Counted from the first letter of the stretch, positions 8,432 through 16,814 are shown. The stretch is DNA of 64,000 nucleotides from JACNJF01 sp050288105 (GCA_050288105.1 JBNKDE010000011.1:62001-126000); one strand, 5' to 3'. Notes: generated by a model from the letters alone, not told the origin. Numbers and translations are program-made.

Positions 8432-9628
8432 ATGGAGAACAGTTTTAATCTTTTATCAATTTTGACGCTGTTGGGTGCTGCGCAGGGCTTTTTTCTGGGC
8501 CTGGCTTTAATCAATACGCGCTCTGGTGACCAGAAAGCGCATCGTTTACTTGGCGTGTTAACCTTTCTGTTTGCGCTCGACCTCGCTGAAGAATTTCTCT
8601 ATCAAACGGGGTTCTTTTTGTCGGTCCCTGCCCTGTTAAATCTGCTGGCACCGATCGATATGCTGTACGGCCCGCTGATCTATCTCTATGTCAGGCAGTT
8701 GACCAGTCGTGAGCAACAAGCGACCGTGGCTTCTCAGTACTGGCATTTTCTACCTGTGCTGATGGGTATTATTGTTTTACTACCTTTTTTTCTGATGCCT
8801 GGTTCAGACAAGTTAACGTTTACCGAGGCCTTACGTCATGGCCAATCGCTGCAGAATGAAGCTGGGAATGATCTTCTTATATCGATCGGTTTTTCAGCTT
8901 TTATGCTGGCTACGGTAATTCAGCTGGGTCTGTATCTGTTTTTTTCCATTCGCTGTTTGCTCAGGCATGCGAAAACGATCCGCGATGAGTTTTCAGATAT
9001 CGAGAAGATTAATCTGGACTGGTTACGCTATCTGCTGATCGGCTTAAGCGCGATCTATCTGATCCTGCTGGGCGATCAGTTTTTTCCAGATTTACTGGGT
9101 ATGAATATTCTGGGTGATCTAACCACGGTAGTGGCTGTGATTCTGATCTATGCTATGGGCTACCTGGGGTTGCGGCAACCGGCTATTTTTACCCAGAACT
9201 ATTCCCCCAGATTAGCGCAAACAGAAACCGTTCCTGAGGAAGCGCAGCTAGAGCGCAAATATCAGCGATCTGGACTGGACAGAGAAACCAGCCGTGTTTT
9301 TCTACAGGAGCTTACCCAATATATGCAAACCCGTAAGCCTTACCTGGATGGAGATCTCGCACTGCCGCAACTTGCGCAGCAACTGGGTATTTCAGCCAAT
9401 TATCTATCGCAAATTATTAACGAACAGTTGCAGGTCAACTTTTATGACTTTGTAAATAGTTATCGCGTAGAGGCTGCGAAAGGTTTAATCAATATCCCCA
9501 GTCAGGAAAAACTGAACATTCTCAACATTGCGCTGGATTCCGGGTTTAATTCGAAATCAGCTTTCTATACCGCCTTTAAAAAGGCTACCTCCATGACCCC
9601 TACCCAGTATCGTAAGTCACTTAGTTAA
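8432..9628 (+). CDS. Membrane-anchored AraC-family transcriptional regulator
   Basis: A 398-residue regulator. The first 250 residues hold about seven transmembrane helices (LLSILTLLGAAQGFFLGLAL, LLAPIDMLYGPLIYLYVRQL, FLPVLMGIIVLLPFFL and others). The C-terminal 110 residues are a double helix-turn-helix AraC domain (LAQQLGISANYLSQIINEQL then LNILNIALDSGFNSKSAFYTAFKKATSMTPTQYRKS). This architecture senses a signal at the membrane and binds DNA from the cytoplasmic side. It sits between a small membrane peptide and a CPBP membrane protease, both preceded by the same 25-nt repeat, so these are its likely targets. The ATG follows a GAGGCAATGAAG stretch. Confidence 0.85.
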   Translation: MENSFNLLSILTLLGAAQGFFLGLALINTRSGDQKAHRLLGVLTFLFALDLAEEFLYQTGFFLSVPALLNLLAPIDMLYGPLIYLYVRQLTSREQQATVASQYWHFLPVLMGIIVLLPFFLMPGSDKLTFTEALRHGQSLQNEAGNDLLISIGFSAFMLATVIQLGLYLFFSIRCLLRHAKTIRDEFSDIEKINLDWLRYLLIGLSAIYLILLGDQFFPDLLGMNILGDLTTVVAVILIYAMGYLGLRQPAIFTQNYSPRLAQTETVPEEAQLERKYQRSGLDRETSRVFLQELTQYMQTRKPYLDGDLALPQLAQQLGISANYLSQIINEQLQVNFYDFVNSYRVEAAKGLINIPSQEKLNILNIALDSGFNSKSAFYTAFKKATSMTPTQYRKSLS

Positions 9629-9649
9629 GCTGACGACGATAGGGATCCT

Positions 9650-9674
9650 GACTTATAAGCCAGGACGAATTTTT
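9650..9674. repeat. Direct repeat copy 2, candidate AraC-type regulator site
   Basis: The second copy of the 25-nt element found at 8224-8248; the core CAGGACGAATTT is unchanged and differences are at four positions. It begins 22 nt after the AraC gene stop and ends 71 nt before the CPBP protease ATG. A possible -10 (TATAGT) lies downstream. It is read as an operator or activator site of the adjacent AraC regulator. Confidence 0.6.
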
Positions 9675-9745
9675 AACTCTCTTTGCACAATATAGTGGTA
9701 CCTAACATAAACCCCGCTAAGGGAAATACACAGAGAGACTAAAAA

Positions 9746-10630
9746 ATGAACACAGTAATACAGCAATACAAACATAGTTATTTATTCTATTTTCTGGCAA
9801 CTTTGATTCCCTGGACATTCTGGGGCATTGCTGCCTATATCAGTCATTCGACTGACTATCGGTACCCAGGCGAACTGGCCAGTTTATTTGCCTTTGTCGG
9901 CTTGCTTTCACCTACCGTTATTGCCGGCATTTTAATTTTTAGAAATCAGCAGTTGAAAGATGATTTGTTAAAAAGGCTGCTCAACTTGCGTACAGGTAAA
10001 TCGATTTACTGGTGGATGACGTTGTTACTGATGCCCGCAAGTATTCTACTGGCACAGCTGGTTTCGCTACTGTTCGGCTATCCCCTTTCGCAATTCTCCT
10101 TGAGTGAACACTACAGCTTTACTTCGGGGGTATTCCCGGTCTGGTTTTTACTGATAGCCGCGCCCCTGATAGAGGAGCTGGCCTGGCACAGTTACGGAAC
10201 CGATTGCCTGCGTTCTCGATTTAGTCTGATTACAAGCTGCCTGATCTTTGCCCTTTACTGGGGGATATGGCACATGCCTTTATCGTTTATCAATGACTAT
10301 TACCATAGTAATCTGGTCGAGGGTGGATGGATTCACAGTGTTAACTTTTTGCTCAGCCTGTTCCCGTTTGTGATTATCATGAACTGGCTTTACTACAAAA
10401 CCGGTAGAAGCGTGTTGTCGGCCATTGTTTTTCATATAACAGCAGGATACTTTAATGAAATATTCGCTACCCACCCGGACAGCAAAGTAATCCAGACCGG
10501 GCTACTTTTAGTTCTGGCAATCTTCATTGTATTTAAGGAACGAGAGCTATTTTTCGGGCCGTTAAAATCACGGGCATATAATGCTCATCAGAGCAACGAT
10601 CAAGTCCAGTTGGAGAAGCAATACGCCTAG
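9746..10630 (+). CDS. CPBP-family intramembrane metalloprotease
   Basis: A 294-residue polytopic membrane protein of the CPBP (CaaX protease and bacteriocin-processing, Abi) family. It has about eight hydrophobic helices. The motifs are APLIEELAWHSYG near residues 138-150 (the EE pair, with W-H in place of the usual xxxR) and LYWGIWHMPLSF near 172 (a metal-binding His), with FHITAGYFNE near 230 as the last catalytic region. The substrate is unknown; family members cleave prenylated or bacteriocin-like peptides or act in self-immunity. It follows the membrane AraC gene by 117 bp and shares a promoter repeat with the small membrane peptide at 8293-8397. Confidence 0.8.
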   Translation: MNTVIQQYKHSYLFYFLATLIPWTFWGIAAYISHSTDYRYPGELASLFAFVGLLSPTVIAGILIFRNQQLKDDLLKRLLNLRTGKSIYWWMTLLLMPASILLAQLVSLLFGYPLSQFSLSEHYSFTSGVFPVWFLLIAAPLIEELAWHSYGTDCLRSRFSLITSCLIFALYWGIWHMPLSFINDYYHSNLVEGGWIHSVNFLLSLFPFVIIMNWLYYKTGRSVLSAIVFHITAGYFNEIFATHPDSKVIQTGLLLVLAIFIVFKERELFFGPLKSRAYNAHQSNDQVQLEKQYA

Positions 10631-10656
10631 TTGGGGTTAAGATTCATCAGGCTGTT

Positions 10657-10692
10657 CCCAAACCTGGTTGTGCCTGGTAAGCCGGGTTTGGG
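10657..10692. terminator. Stem-loop downstream of CPBP gene
   Basis: CCCAAACCTGG at 10657-10667 pairs with CCGGGTTTGGG at 10682-10692 (one mismatch) around a 14-nt loop. It lies 27 nt after the CPBP stop. No T-tract follows, so termination or mRNA 3'-end protection are both possible. Confidence 0.4.
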
Positions 10693-10805
10693 CATCAATC
10701 TGATAAATTCTCGAAAAACTGGAGCAAAAGTGACAAAACAAAAGCGCGATATTTAACAAATTATCAGCAATGTGACCGGGGGGGAATTTTTTGTGCCAAG
10801 AACAA

Positions 10806-10834
10806 TTGGTATTTATATTTGAATGGTAGATAAT
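10806..10834 (+). promoter_or_regulatory. Sigma70-type promoter of the HU-like gene
   Basis: TTGGTA at 10806-10811 and GATAAT at 10829-10834 are separated by 17 nt, close to the sigma70 consensus. They lie 49 nt before the HU-like start codon at 10884. No other promoter candidate this good is visible in the 253-bp gap. Confidence 0.55.
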
Positions 10835-10883
10835 ACCGCCCGATATTTCATCACAATGTGTTTTATTTCATAGGTAAATATAA

Positions 10884-11219
10884 ATGGCAGAGAAAAAGAT
10901 TAAGGCTATAAGTGAAGCTTATACAAAAACCCAGACAATCCAGGCATTAATGGAATCTACTGGTCTTGCACGCAAGGATGTTGTGGCTGTACTGGACGGT
11001 TTATCCGATATTATCGAAGGTCATATCAAGAAGCGTAGCTGTGGTCAATTCACGCTGCCTGGTTTATTAAAAATCAAAACCATCAAGAAACCCGCGCGTA
11101 AAGCTAAAAAGAATGTGCCTAATCCATTCAAACCGGGTGAAACGATGGATGTTGCAGCAAAACCTGCATCTACAGTTGTTAAGATCGCTCCTCTAAAACG
11201 TCTGAAGGATATGCTGTAA
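10884..11219 (+). CDS. HU/IHF-family DNA-binding protein
   Basis: A 111-residue basic nucleoid protein. The N-terminal helices (YTKTQTIQALMESTGLARKDVVAVLDGLSDIIEGHI) and the following strands (GQFTLPGLLKIKTIKKPARKAKKNVPNPFKPGETMDVAAKPASTVVKIAPLKRLKDML) match the HU fold, with the flexible DNA-binding arm KKNVPNPFKPGE in place of the usual RNPxTG loop. It is slightly longer than canonical HU (90 residues). This is the variant group found beside standard HU in many proteobacteria. It stands alone between its own promoter and a strong terminator. Confidence 0.88.
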   Translation: MAEKKIKAISEAYTKTQTIQALMESTGLARKDVVAVLDGLSDIIEGHIKKRSCGQFTLPGLLKIKTIKKPARKAKKNVPNPFKPGETMDVAAKPASTVVKIAPLKRLKDML

Positions 11220-11249
11220 TCGCATTTTTTAACGTCATTTAGATGTCAC

Positions 11250-11278
11250 AAAAAAGCCCGACTAGTCGGGCTTTTTTT
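11250..11278 (+). terminator. Rho-independent terminator after HU-like gene
   Basis: The 16-bp perfect palindrome GCCCGACTAGTCGGGC is flanked by an A-run upstream and eight T's downstream. It lies 30 nt after the HU-like stop codon and is the clearest intrinsic terminator in the window. The A-run lets it work in the reverse direction as well. Confidence 0.9.
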
Positions 11279-11404
11279 ATGCGATACTGATTGCAGGTCG
11301 TTTTCAGGTTTTTGCTATTTTTTCGCCTATCAGACAGGCTTGCCTGATCCGCAACATAAAGGGGACAATGTGAATATCCATATCTAACTCGCTGGGGAAT
11401 CTCT

Positions 11405-12994
11405 TCACGAGGCGCAGCTTAGCGGCCGGAAATGGTGAGTACCATCACGCTCAAGCTGTTCGATTAAACCAAACTCCCAGTCCAGATAGGCCTGCATAGC
11501 TTCAGGAGAAGCATCAGTTCCTTCATAAGGTCGTTGGTAACGGTCTATAGGGTCAGATGCAAGCTGGTAGTCGCTCGTCGACAAGGGTCTACCTGATGCC
11601 ATCCATGCGTTACTACCGCCCTCGAGAACAAAGACTTCACCGTTCAGCAACGGTATTAATTCTGCACCCAGCAGCTGCGCCAGCGTGCCATCATCACTGG
11701 TCACCACATAGCGTTCTGATGCAGGTAGCCGGGGAATGGCATTTTCCAGATCAGATCGAAGCAGGTACCAGGCGCCTGCTATGTGTCCCTTGATATAGAC
11801 AGCATGTTTTGCTGCATCAATGATGCAGACCTTGTTTAACGACATCCAGTTAGCCAGGGTATCTACAGAAACCTGGGGAAGCGAAGGTAATTCAGGTAAT
11901 GGCGGTTGCCAGCGACCTGTTTGCGAAAAGTCTTCATCGTCCAGGCCATCAACCACGTAAACATCCCAGTCCATCTGTGCAAGCCAGGATGCAGACATAT
12001 TTGCGCGCACTGCTTCCTTATCTACCAGCACAATGCGTGCACCTCGGACGGGTGCATACATCTCGGTTTCCTGCACCAGCTGTCCACCCGGGACGGGATA
12101 AAAGCTTTCCAGATGCCCTGCCTGGTATTCGTCGATACTCCTGACATCGAAAAAATAACTGCTGCGCTCGTGCTGATTTTTCCAGTTAGCTATGTCCTGC
12201 CTGCTGGCTCTTTTTACGCCCGCGCGATCTGCAACGATTCTTGCACGCTGGCGAGCAAGTGCAATAGATTCATCAGAGGTTGAAGAAAAGCTGCGTGTCT
12301 GTCCAAAATCCAGTTGTTGCTGTGCCAGAGTCCAGCCTATGGTTCCATTGCGCAGTGCTGCTATCGGATTAGGCAGGCCTGCATTGATCAATGACTGGGC
12401 GCCTATCATGCTGCGTGTACGGCCAGCGCAATTAACGATGATCCTGGTATTGGGCTCAGGCACAAGATCGGGCACTCGCAACACCAGTTCTGCACCTGGC
12501 ACACTGATACCTTTTGGGATACACATGGTGTGGTATTCATCAAATCGCCTGACATCGACGATGACCATATCCTGTTCTTCGTCAAGCAGGCGTTTAACTT
12601 CCTGCGCAGACAGAGATGGCGTATGACAGGTAGATTCCATCAATTCCCCAAAGGCCTTGCTGGGTACATTGACATCGATAAAGACTTCGCCACCGGAGGC
12701 TTTCCAGGCCTGCAGCCCGCCTTCGAAAACAGCAACATTGCTATAGCCCATATCGGTCAATCGCTGTGCTGCTTTTTCGGCCAGGCCTTCCTGGTTATCA
12801 AAAGTCACCACGGGAACATCACGTCGGGGCAGTTTGCTATAGGCGTCCAGTTCCAGGCGAGATAACGGAAAGTTAGCGGCAAATAAAGGATGCCCTTCTG
12901 CATGCGGTGCTTCCTCACGCACATCCAGAAATGCTATCTCCTGTTTATTTAACAGGCAGGAGCGCACAAATTTATAATCGCGGCTTCGCATCAA
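11405..12994 (-). CDS. Four-domain rhodanese-related protein
   Basis: A 529-residue cytosolic protein made of four rhodanese-like domains, each with a DVRxxxEY-type strand/turn: LDVREEAPHAEGHP near 24, VDVRRFDEYHTMCIP near 147, FDVRSIDEYQAGHL near 275 and IDAAKHAVYIKGHI near 395. Only domain 2 keeps a catalytic cysteine (NCAGRTRS, Cys189). Domains 1, 3 and 4 carry Asp or Ser at the equivalent position and should be inactive. The active domain would move sulfane sulfur from a donor to an acceptor such as a thiol. It starts 12 bp after the thiol-dioxygenase-like gene, so the pair form one operon, a pairing also known from other proteobacteria. Confidence 0.85.
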   Translation of the reverse strand: MMRSRDYKFVRSCLLNKQEIAFLDVREEAPHAEGHPLFAANFPLSRLELDAYSKLPRRDVPVVTFDNQEGLAEKAAQRLTDMGYSNVAVFEGGLQAWKASGGEVFIDVNVPSKAFGELMESTCHTPSLSAQEVKRLLDEEQDMVIVDVRRFDEYHTMCIPKGISVPGAELVLRVPDLVPEPNTRIIVNCAGRTRSMIGAQSLINAGLPNPIAALRNGTIGWTLAQQQLDFGQTRSFSSTSDESIALARQRARIVADRAGVKRASRQDIANWKNQHERSSYFFDVRSIDEYQAGHLESFYPVPGGQLVQETEMYAPVRGARIVLVDKEAVRANMSASWLAQMDWDVYVVDGLDDEDFSQTGRWQPPLPELPSLPQVSVDTLANWMSLNKVCIIDAAKHAVYIKGHIAGAWYLLRSDLENAIPRLPASERYVVTSDDGTLAQLLGAELIPLLNGEVFVLEGGSNAWMASGRPLSTSDYQLASDPIDRYQRPYEGTDASPEAMQAYLDWEFGLIEQLERDGTHHFRPLSCAS

Positions 12995-13006
12995 ATTCTA
13001 CGCGAC

Positions 13007-13579
13007 TCAGGCAGTCGCGTTGGCATAACCAGAGATAAAATTTTTGGGTGAACCACCCGCATCTGGAAACACATGACGCTTGATCCGGCCTATATTGCCA
13101 CCATAGGCATGAATGCTGATAGAGACCTGATCATCCAACGCATTTCTAACACGATGCACATCGCCAATAGTGGGCGAAACCAGTGCAATATCTCCGGGTA
13201 GTAGCTTACTCGCCTCTCCCACAGGGATCGGGGTACCATCCGCTGAGATTTCATAATTCTGGTTGGTTTCCTCACCCCGCAGCATACCCACCACGCCCCA
13301 CACGGTATGATCATGGATCGGAGTATGTTGTCCTGGTCCCCATACGAAACTGACTACCGAAAAGCGATCTTCCGGGTCGACATACAGCAGGTATTGCTGG
13401 TAATACTCAGCATGGGGGCGCGCATAAACTTCATCCAGCCAGTCATCGCTGGAGACCAGTTGCTTCATTGCCTCGGCAACTTTAGGGTGAAGCGCTTTTT
13501 CATCAATATCAGACTGCACAAGCTCGGTGACACGTTCAACAAACTGTTTCAAAGCGCCGGACATTTCGCGTTTTTTCAT
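13007..13579 (-). CDS. Cysteine/3-mercaptopropionate dioxygenase-like cupin
   Basis: A 190-residue cupin of the cysteine dioxygenase superfamily. The iron-binding histidines are visible in HTPIHDHTVWG (the HxH pair near residues 92-94) and IGDVHRV near 141. Such enzymes add O2 to a small thiol to make a sulfinate. The substrate could be cysteine, 3-mercaptopropionate or another thiol; the residues that separate these cannot be judged by eye. It directly precedes the four-rhodanese gene (12-bp gap) and follows the FAD hydroxylase/DUF2783 pair by 195 bp. It may therefore have its own promoter or be the tail of a longer operon. Confidence 0.82.
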   Translation of the reverse strand: MKKREMSGALKQFVERVTELVQSDIDEKALHPKVAEAMKQLVSSDDWLDEVYARPHAEYYQQYLLYVDPEDRFSVVSFVWGPGQHTPIHDHTVWGVVGMLRGEETNQNYEISADGTPIPVGEASKLLPGDIALVSPTIGDVHRVRNALDDQVSISIHAYGGNIGRIKRHVFPDAGGSPKNFISGYANATA

Positions 13580-13774
13580 CGGGGTTTCCTCCTGTTTTTT
13601 CGGTTTTTATTAATGCCCGTTGAGTTAAAGGGCACAAAGCAATAACCGGATTATTTTTATGTTATGGTTGTTACGGCTGTGTTCCAGATACATTAACGAC
13701 TATCTGAAAAAACTCAACCGGGTTGCAAAGAAAAAACGCTTTTATCTGTTTGCTCGCAGTTCTGCGACTTCACA

Positions 13775-13999
13775 CTATAGATCTGCTCTTGCCGCATCCA
13801 TCGCCTGCTGCAGTACGGTGAGGTCGCCAATATGATTAGCCAGTAATAGGATCAGTCTGGCATTTACGCGTTCACTGTCTTCATCGCTCAGGCCGCGATG
13901 CATCTCTATTAATGCCTCATAGAAATCGTCACCCGGGCGATAGGCACGGAAAAAACGTTTACTGTCCTGATGAAAATTGTATTCAGTATTTAATGGCAT
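13775..13999 (-). CDS. DUF2783-family small protein
   Basis: A 74-residue acidic helical protein (MPLNTEYNFHQDSKRFFRAY, then GDDFYEALIEMHRGLSDEDSERVNARLILLLANHIGDL). The pattern matches DUF2783, a family of unknown function typically encoded right after FAD-dependent aromatic hydroxylases. Here it begins 5 bp after the hydroxylase stop, so the two are translationally linked. A role as a small partner or stabilising subunit of the hydroxylase is an inference from context only. Confidence 0.8.
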   Translation of the reverse strand: MPLNTEYNFHQDSKRFFRAYRPGDDFYEALIEMHRGLSDEDSERVNARLILLLANHIGDLTVLQQAMDAARADL

Positions 14000-14004
14000 C
14001 GTAA

Positions 14005-15681
14005 TTACCCCTGGTTTGCTGTAGCGCGCATGACGGACTGCTTCACCTGTTCGAAATCCAGTGATCTCCAGCGTGCGCAGACATGCTGGTCCGGGCGGAT
14101 CAGGTAGGTGGTACCCGGCTGAGCATCAAAGCGCTGTTGAATCAGCTGCTGTGTATCTACCAGCACCCTGATCCCGTTAGCATTGGCATTGCTATGCTGA
14201 TTGACCACCAGTACTGGTATCACGGGGATATCAAGCGCTGCCAGTGCCTGTAAGCTGTGCATCTGCTTTTCGCTAACAGTGTCAACAGAATCGGCAAAAA
14301 ACAGACAGCTAAAGTTATTGCCAATGGCATTCAGCATCCAGTCAATATTTTCGGCAGATGAAACGGGTGCATCACTGGCTACCGCGCCAGGTACCATATC
14401 GCCGCTAAATACAGCCACATCGGCTGTATTGAGTGCGGAATCAGTCAGGAAAGCGGCATCCGACAGACGTCCCGAATTGGTGAGCTTTTGCGCAAAGTGA
14501 AAACGCTTTGAAAGCTCCAGTGTGGAATCCCGGAACAGGCGTGATACCTTACTTTTAGGTGTGATAAAGTCGGTTGAGCGGGTTGAGTTCAAGATGTTTT
14601 CATCCGCAGCAAACTCGCGTTCGTCACAATAACTATCCAGTAAGCGCTCTGGCGCCTTTCCTTCCATGACCAGCTTAAGTTTCCAGACCAGGTTATCGGT
14701 ATCCTGCAGTCCTGAGTTTGCGCCGCGCGCACCAAATGGTGAAACCTGATGCGCCGCATCCCCGGTAAAAATGACCCTGCCCTGGCGAAAACGCGGCATA
14801 CGTCGACACTGGAAAGTGTATACACTGGCCCACTCCAGCTCGAATTCTACGTCTTCGCCCATCATGGCTTTTACGCGCGGAATGATATTTTCCGGTCTGG
14901 TTTCCTCATCCGGATCCTTATCCCAGCCGAGCTGAAAATCCAGCCGCCAGACGTTGTCTGACTGTCGGTGCAATAAGGTAGATTGTCCACGGTGATAGGA
15001 AGGGTCGAAGTTAAACCAGCGTTCCGGGGGGAAGCCTGCTTTCATAACAATGTCAGCGATCAGGAAACGGTCCTGGAATACCTTGCCTGTACTTTCCAGT
15101 CCCAGCATGGAACGAATACCACTATTCGCGCCATCAGCGGCGATCAGCCAGTCAGTCGTCATTTGATACTCACCGTCCGGTGTCTGGACGGTAATTGTTA
15201 CTTGTTGATCGTTCTGCTGTATGCCAACCACCTTGTTCTTCCAGCGCACTTTGATCATATCCAGTTCATTCATACGATCGACCATATACTCTTCCAGATA
15301 ATATTGCTGGAGGTTGATAAAGGCGGGAATCTTGTGTCCTTTTTCGGGTAGCAAATCGAACTGCGTCACCAGTTCATCTCGGAAAAACACCTTGCCGATA
15401 TTCCAGGTTACACCCTTGTCAATCATACGCTGTGCACAGCCCAGTCGATCCAGGATTTCCAACGCGCGTTTTGAGTAACACACCGCGCGTGATCCTACGC
15501 TGACGGTATTATTATCATCCAGTACCAGTACCTCTTTACCCTGTTGGCCGAGGTCGATAGCAGCGCCCATACCAATGGGGCCTGCACCTACTACGATGAC
15601 CGGATGATGGGCGATTTGATGTGCATGCTGATCGGGTGATTTTTTATACTCATACACCGGATTGGTATAGGTTAAGAACAT
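14005..15681 (-). CDS. FAD-dependent aromatic hydroxylase (MhpA/PheA class)
   Basis: A 558-residue class A flavoprotein monooxygenase. The N-terminal dinucleotide-binding motif is VVVGAGPIGMGAAIDLGQQG near 30-50. The DG motif region is WLIAADGANSGIRSMLG near 180, and the second FAD motif is VIFTGDAAHQVSPFGARGANSGLQD near 310-335. The remaining residues form a thioredoxin-like C-terminal domain, as in MhpA and phenol hydroxylase. It would hydroxylate a phenolic acid using NAD(P)H and O2. Candidates are 3-hydroxyphenylpropionate-, 3-hydroxybenzoate- or hydroxyphenylacetate-type substrates. The ribosome site GAGGAATAACC precedes the ATG. It is followed by DUF2783 and preceded by the MBL gene on the same strand. 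Confidence 0.85.
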   Translation of the reverse strand: MFLTYTNPVYEYKKSPDQHAHQIAHHPVIVVGAGPIGMGAAIDLGQQGKEVLVLDDNNTVSVGSRAVCYSKRALEILDRLGCAQRMIDKGVTWNIGKVFFRDELVTQFDLLPEKGHKIPAFINLQQYYLEEYMVDRMNELDMIKVRWKNKVVGIQQNDQQVTITVQTPDGEYQMTTDWLIAADGANSGIRSMLGLESTGKVFQDRFLIADIVMKAGFPPERWFNFDPSYHRGQSTLLHRQSDNVWRLDFQLGWDKDPDEETRPENIIPRVKAMMGEDVEFELEWASVYTFQCRRMPRFRQGRVIFTGDAAHQVSPFGARGANSGLQDTDNLVWKLKLVMEGKAPERLLDSYCDEREFAADENILNSTRSTDFITPKSKVSRLFRDSTLELSKRFHFAQKLTNSGRLSDAAFLTDSALNTADVAVFSGDMVPGAVASDAPVSSAENIDWMLNAIGNNFSCLFFADSVDTVSEKQMHSLQALAALDIPVIPVLVVNQHSNANANGIRVLVDTQQLIQQRFDAQPGTTYLIRPDQHVCARWRSLDFEQVKQSVMRATANQG

Positions 15682-15766
15682 GGTTATTCCTCATATTGCT
15701 GGTGATTTTAATTATTCTTTAATTATTTGTTCAGGCGCAATTTGTCTGCATGCTGCCTGTTCTTGT

Positions 15767-15807
15767 CCCTGTCAGTAACGGTTGAAGCTGAAACCTTACT
15801 GACAGGG
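15767..15807. other. Strong hairpin between MBL gene and FAD hydroxylase
   Basis: CCCTGTCAGTAA (15767-15778) pairs perfectly with TTACTGACAGGG (15796-15807). An inner GGTT/AACC extends the stem. It lies just after the MBL stop, inside what looks like one operon, and no T-tract follows on either strand. It could stabilise the upstream message, act as a partial attenuator, or be a repeat. Confidence 0.65.
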
Positions 15808-15829
15808 CAATGGGTAAATCACTACGCTG

Positions 15830-16801
15830 TTATTCCGGTTTTTCCTGTTGCAGGCCATGCCACATTTCCTGGTCGCGTTCAGCGGTCCAGATCTGTGGAT
15901 CAACAATACCTTTGGCCTCATCATTAGCGCGGGTGACATCGAAAGGCAGGCAATGCTCGTAGATAAAGACGTGCCCGAACTTGGGGTCCATTGCTGCACG
16001 TGTCAGCGCCATAGAATCTTTTAGGTCCAGATTCTTTTGTACGGCCTGTTTTGCACTGTCGAACAACGTGGTTACAAAGTCTCGGGTGTACTCAAAGCCC
16101 TGCTCAATTTCCTGCTGTGTGGTCAACGCAGGTCCACGTCCAGGCACCACTTTCTCTGGTTTGAGTGCGGCAATGGTATCCAGTGTCGCAGGCCAGTTAG
16201 TCAGGTAGGCGTCACCGGTGTAGCAGGCGGCTTCGCATTCAACCAGATCACCTGAATACAGTACCTTTTCGGATTCAATCCAGACCACAGTGTCCCCTTT
16301 AGTATGACCGCGGCCCGGATGCATGATTTTTACCTTCAGCTTACCCATCATCAGCGTCATCTCATCCTTGAAAACCAGGGTTGGCCAGGTCAGGCCGGGA
16401 ATACTCTCTACCGACTTAAACAGGCGTGGAAAGCGTGAGATTTCAGAATCCATATCCTGCTGTCCACGTTCCTCAATCAGGTCCTGTGTTCCCTGGCTGG
16501 CAATAATCTGCTGCAGACCATGCTCTCGATAGCCGCTGGCACCCAGTACACGGACGGCATGATAATGCGTTAACACCACATACTTGATCGGTAGATCAGT
16601 AATCTCGCGTACTTTTTTAACCACATCCTGCGCTGAAACCGGGGTTGCCGTCGCATCGATAATCATTACCGAGTCGTCCCCAATGATGATGCCCGTATTG
16701 GGGTCACCTTCAGCAGTAAATGCCCAGCAGTGTTCTGATAACTGAATGAATGAGACCTGTTTTTCTTCAAGGTCTGCGACCGATGCAAATTGTTTACTCA
16801 T
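15830..16801 (-). CDS. MBL-fold hydrolase with altered metal site
   Basis: A 323-residue metallo-beta-lactamase-fold protein. Strand/loop landmarks are clear: VMIIDATATPVS near 45, VVLTHYHAVRVLGASGY near 76, HPGRGHTKGDTVVW near 160, VLYSGDLVECEA near 178 and KVVPGRGPALT near 217. The usual HxHxDH motif reads HYHAVR, so the Asp and third His are missing, and the late PGHGP His is Arg. The two first His, the GHTKGD His and the SGD Asp remain. A single-metal or non-canonical site is implied. It is the first gene of the minus-strand operon, divergent from the IclR regulator. The reaction is unknown; hydrolysis of a thioester or lactone intermediate is a guess. Confidence 0.8.
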   Translation of the reverse strand: MSKQFASVADLEEKQVSFIQLSEHCWAFTAEGDPNTGIIIGDDSVMIIDATATPVSAQDVVKKVREITDLPIKYVVLTHYHAVRVLGASGYREHGLQQIIASQGTQDLIEERGQQDMDSEISRFPRLFKSVESIPGLTWPTLVFKDEMTLMMGKLKVKIMHPGRGHTKGDTVVWIESEKVLYSGDLVECEAACYTGDAYLTNWPATLDTIAALKPEKVVPGRGPALTTQQEIEQGFEYTRDFVTTLFDSAKQAVQKNLDLKDSMALTRAAMDPKFGHVFIYEHCLPFDVTRANDEAKGIVDPQIWTAERDQEMWHGLQQEKPE

Positions 16802-16814
16802 GGTTGGCTCCTAA

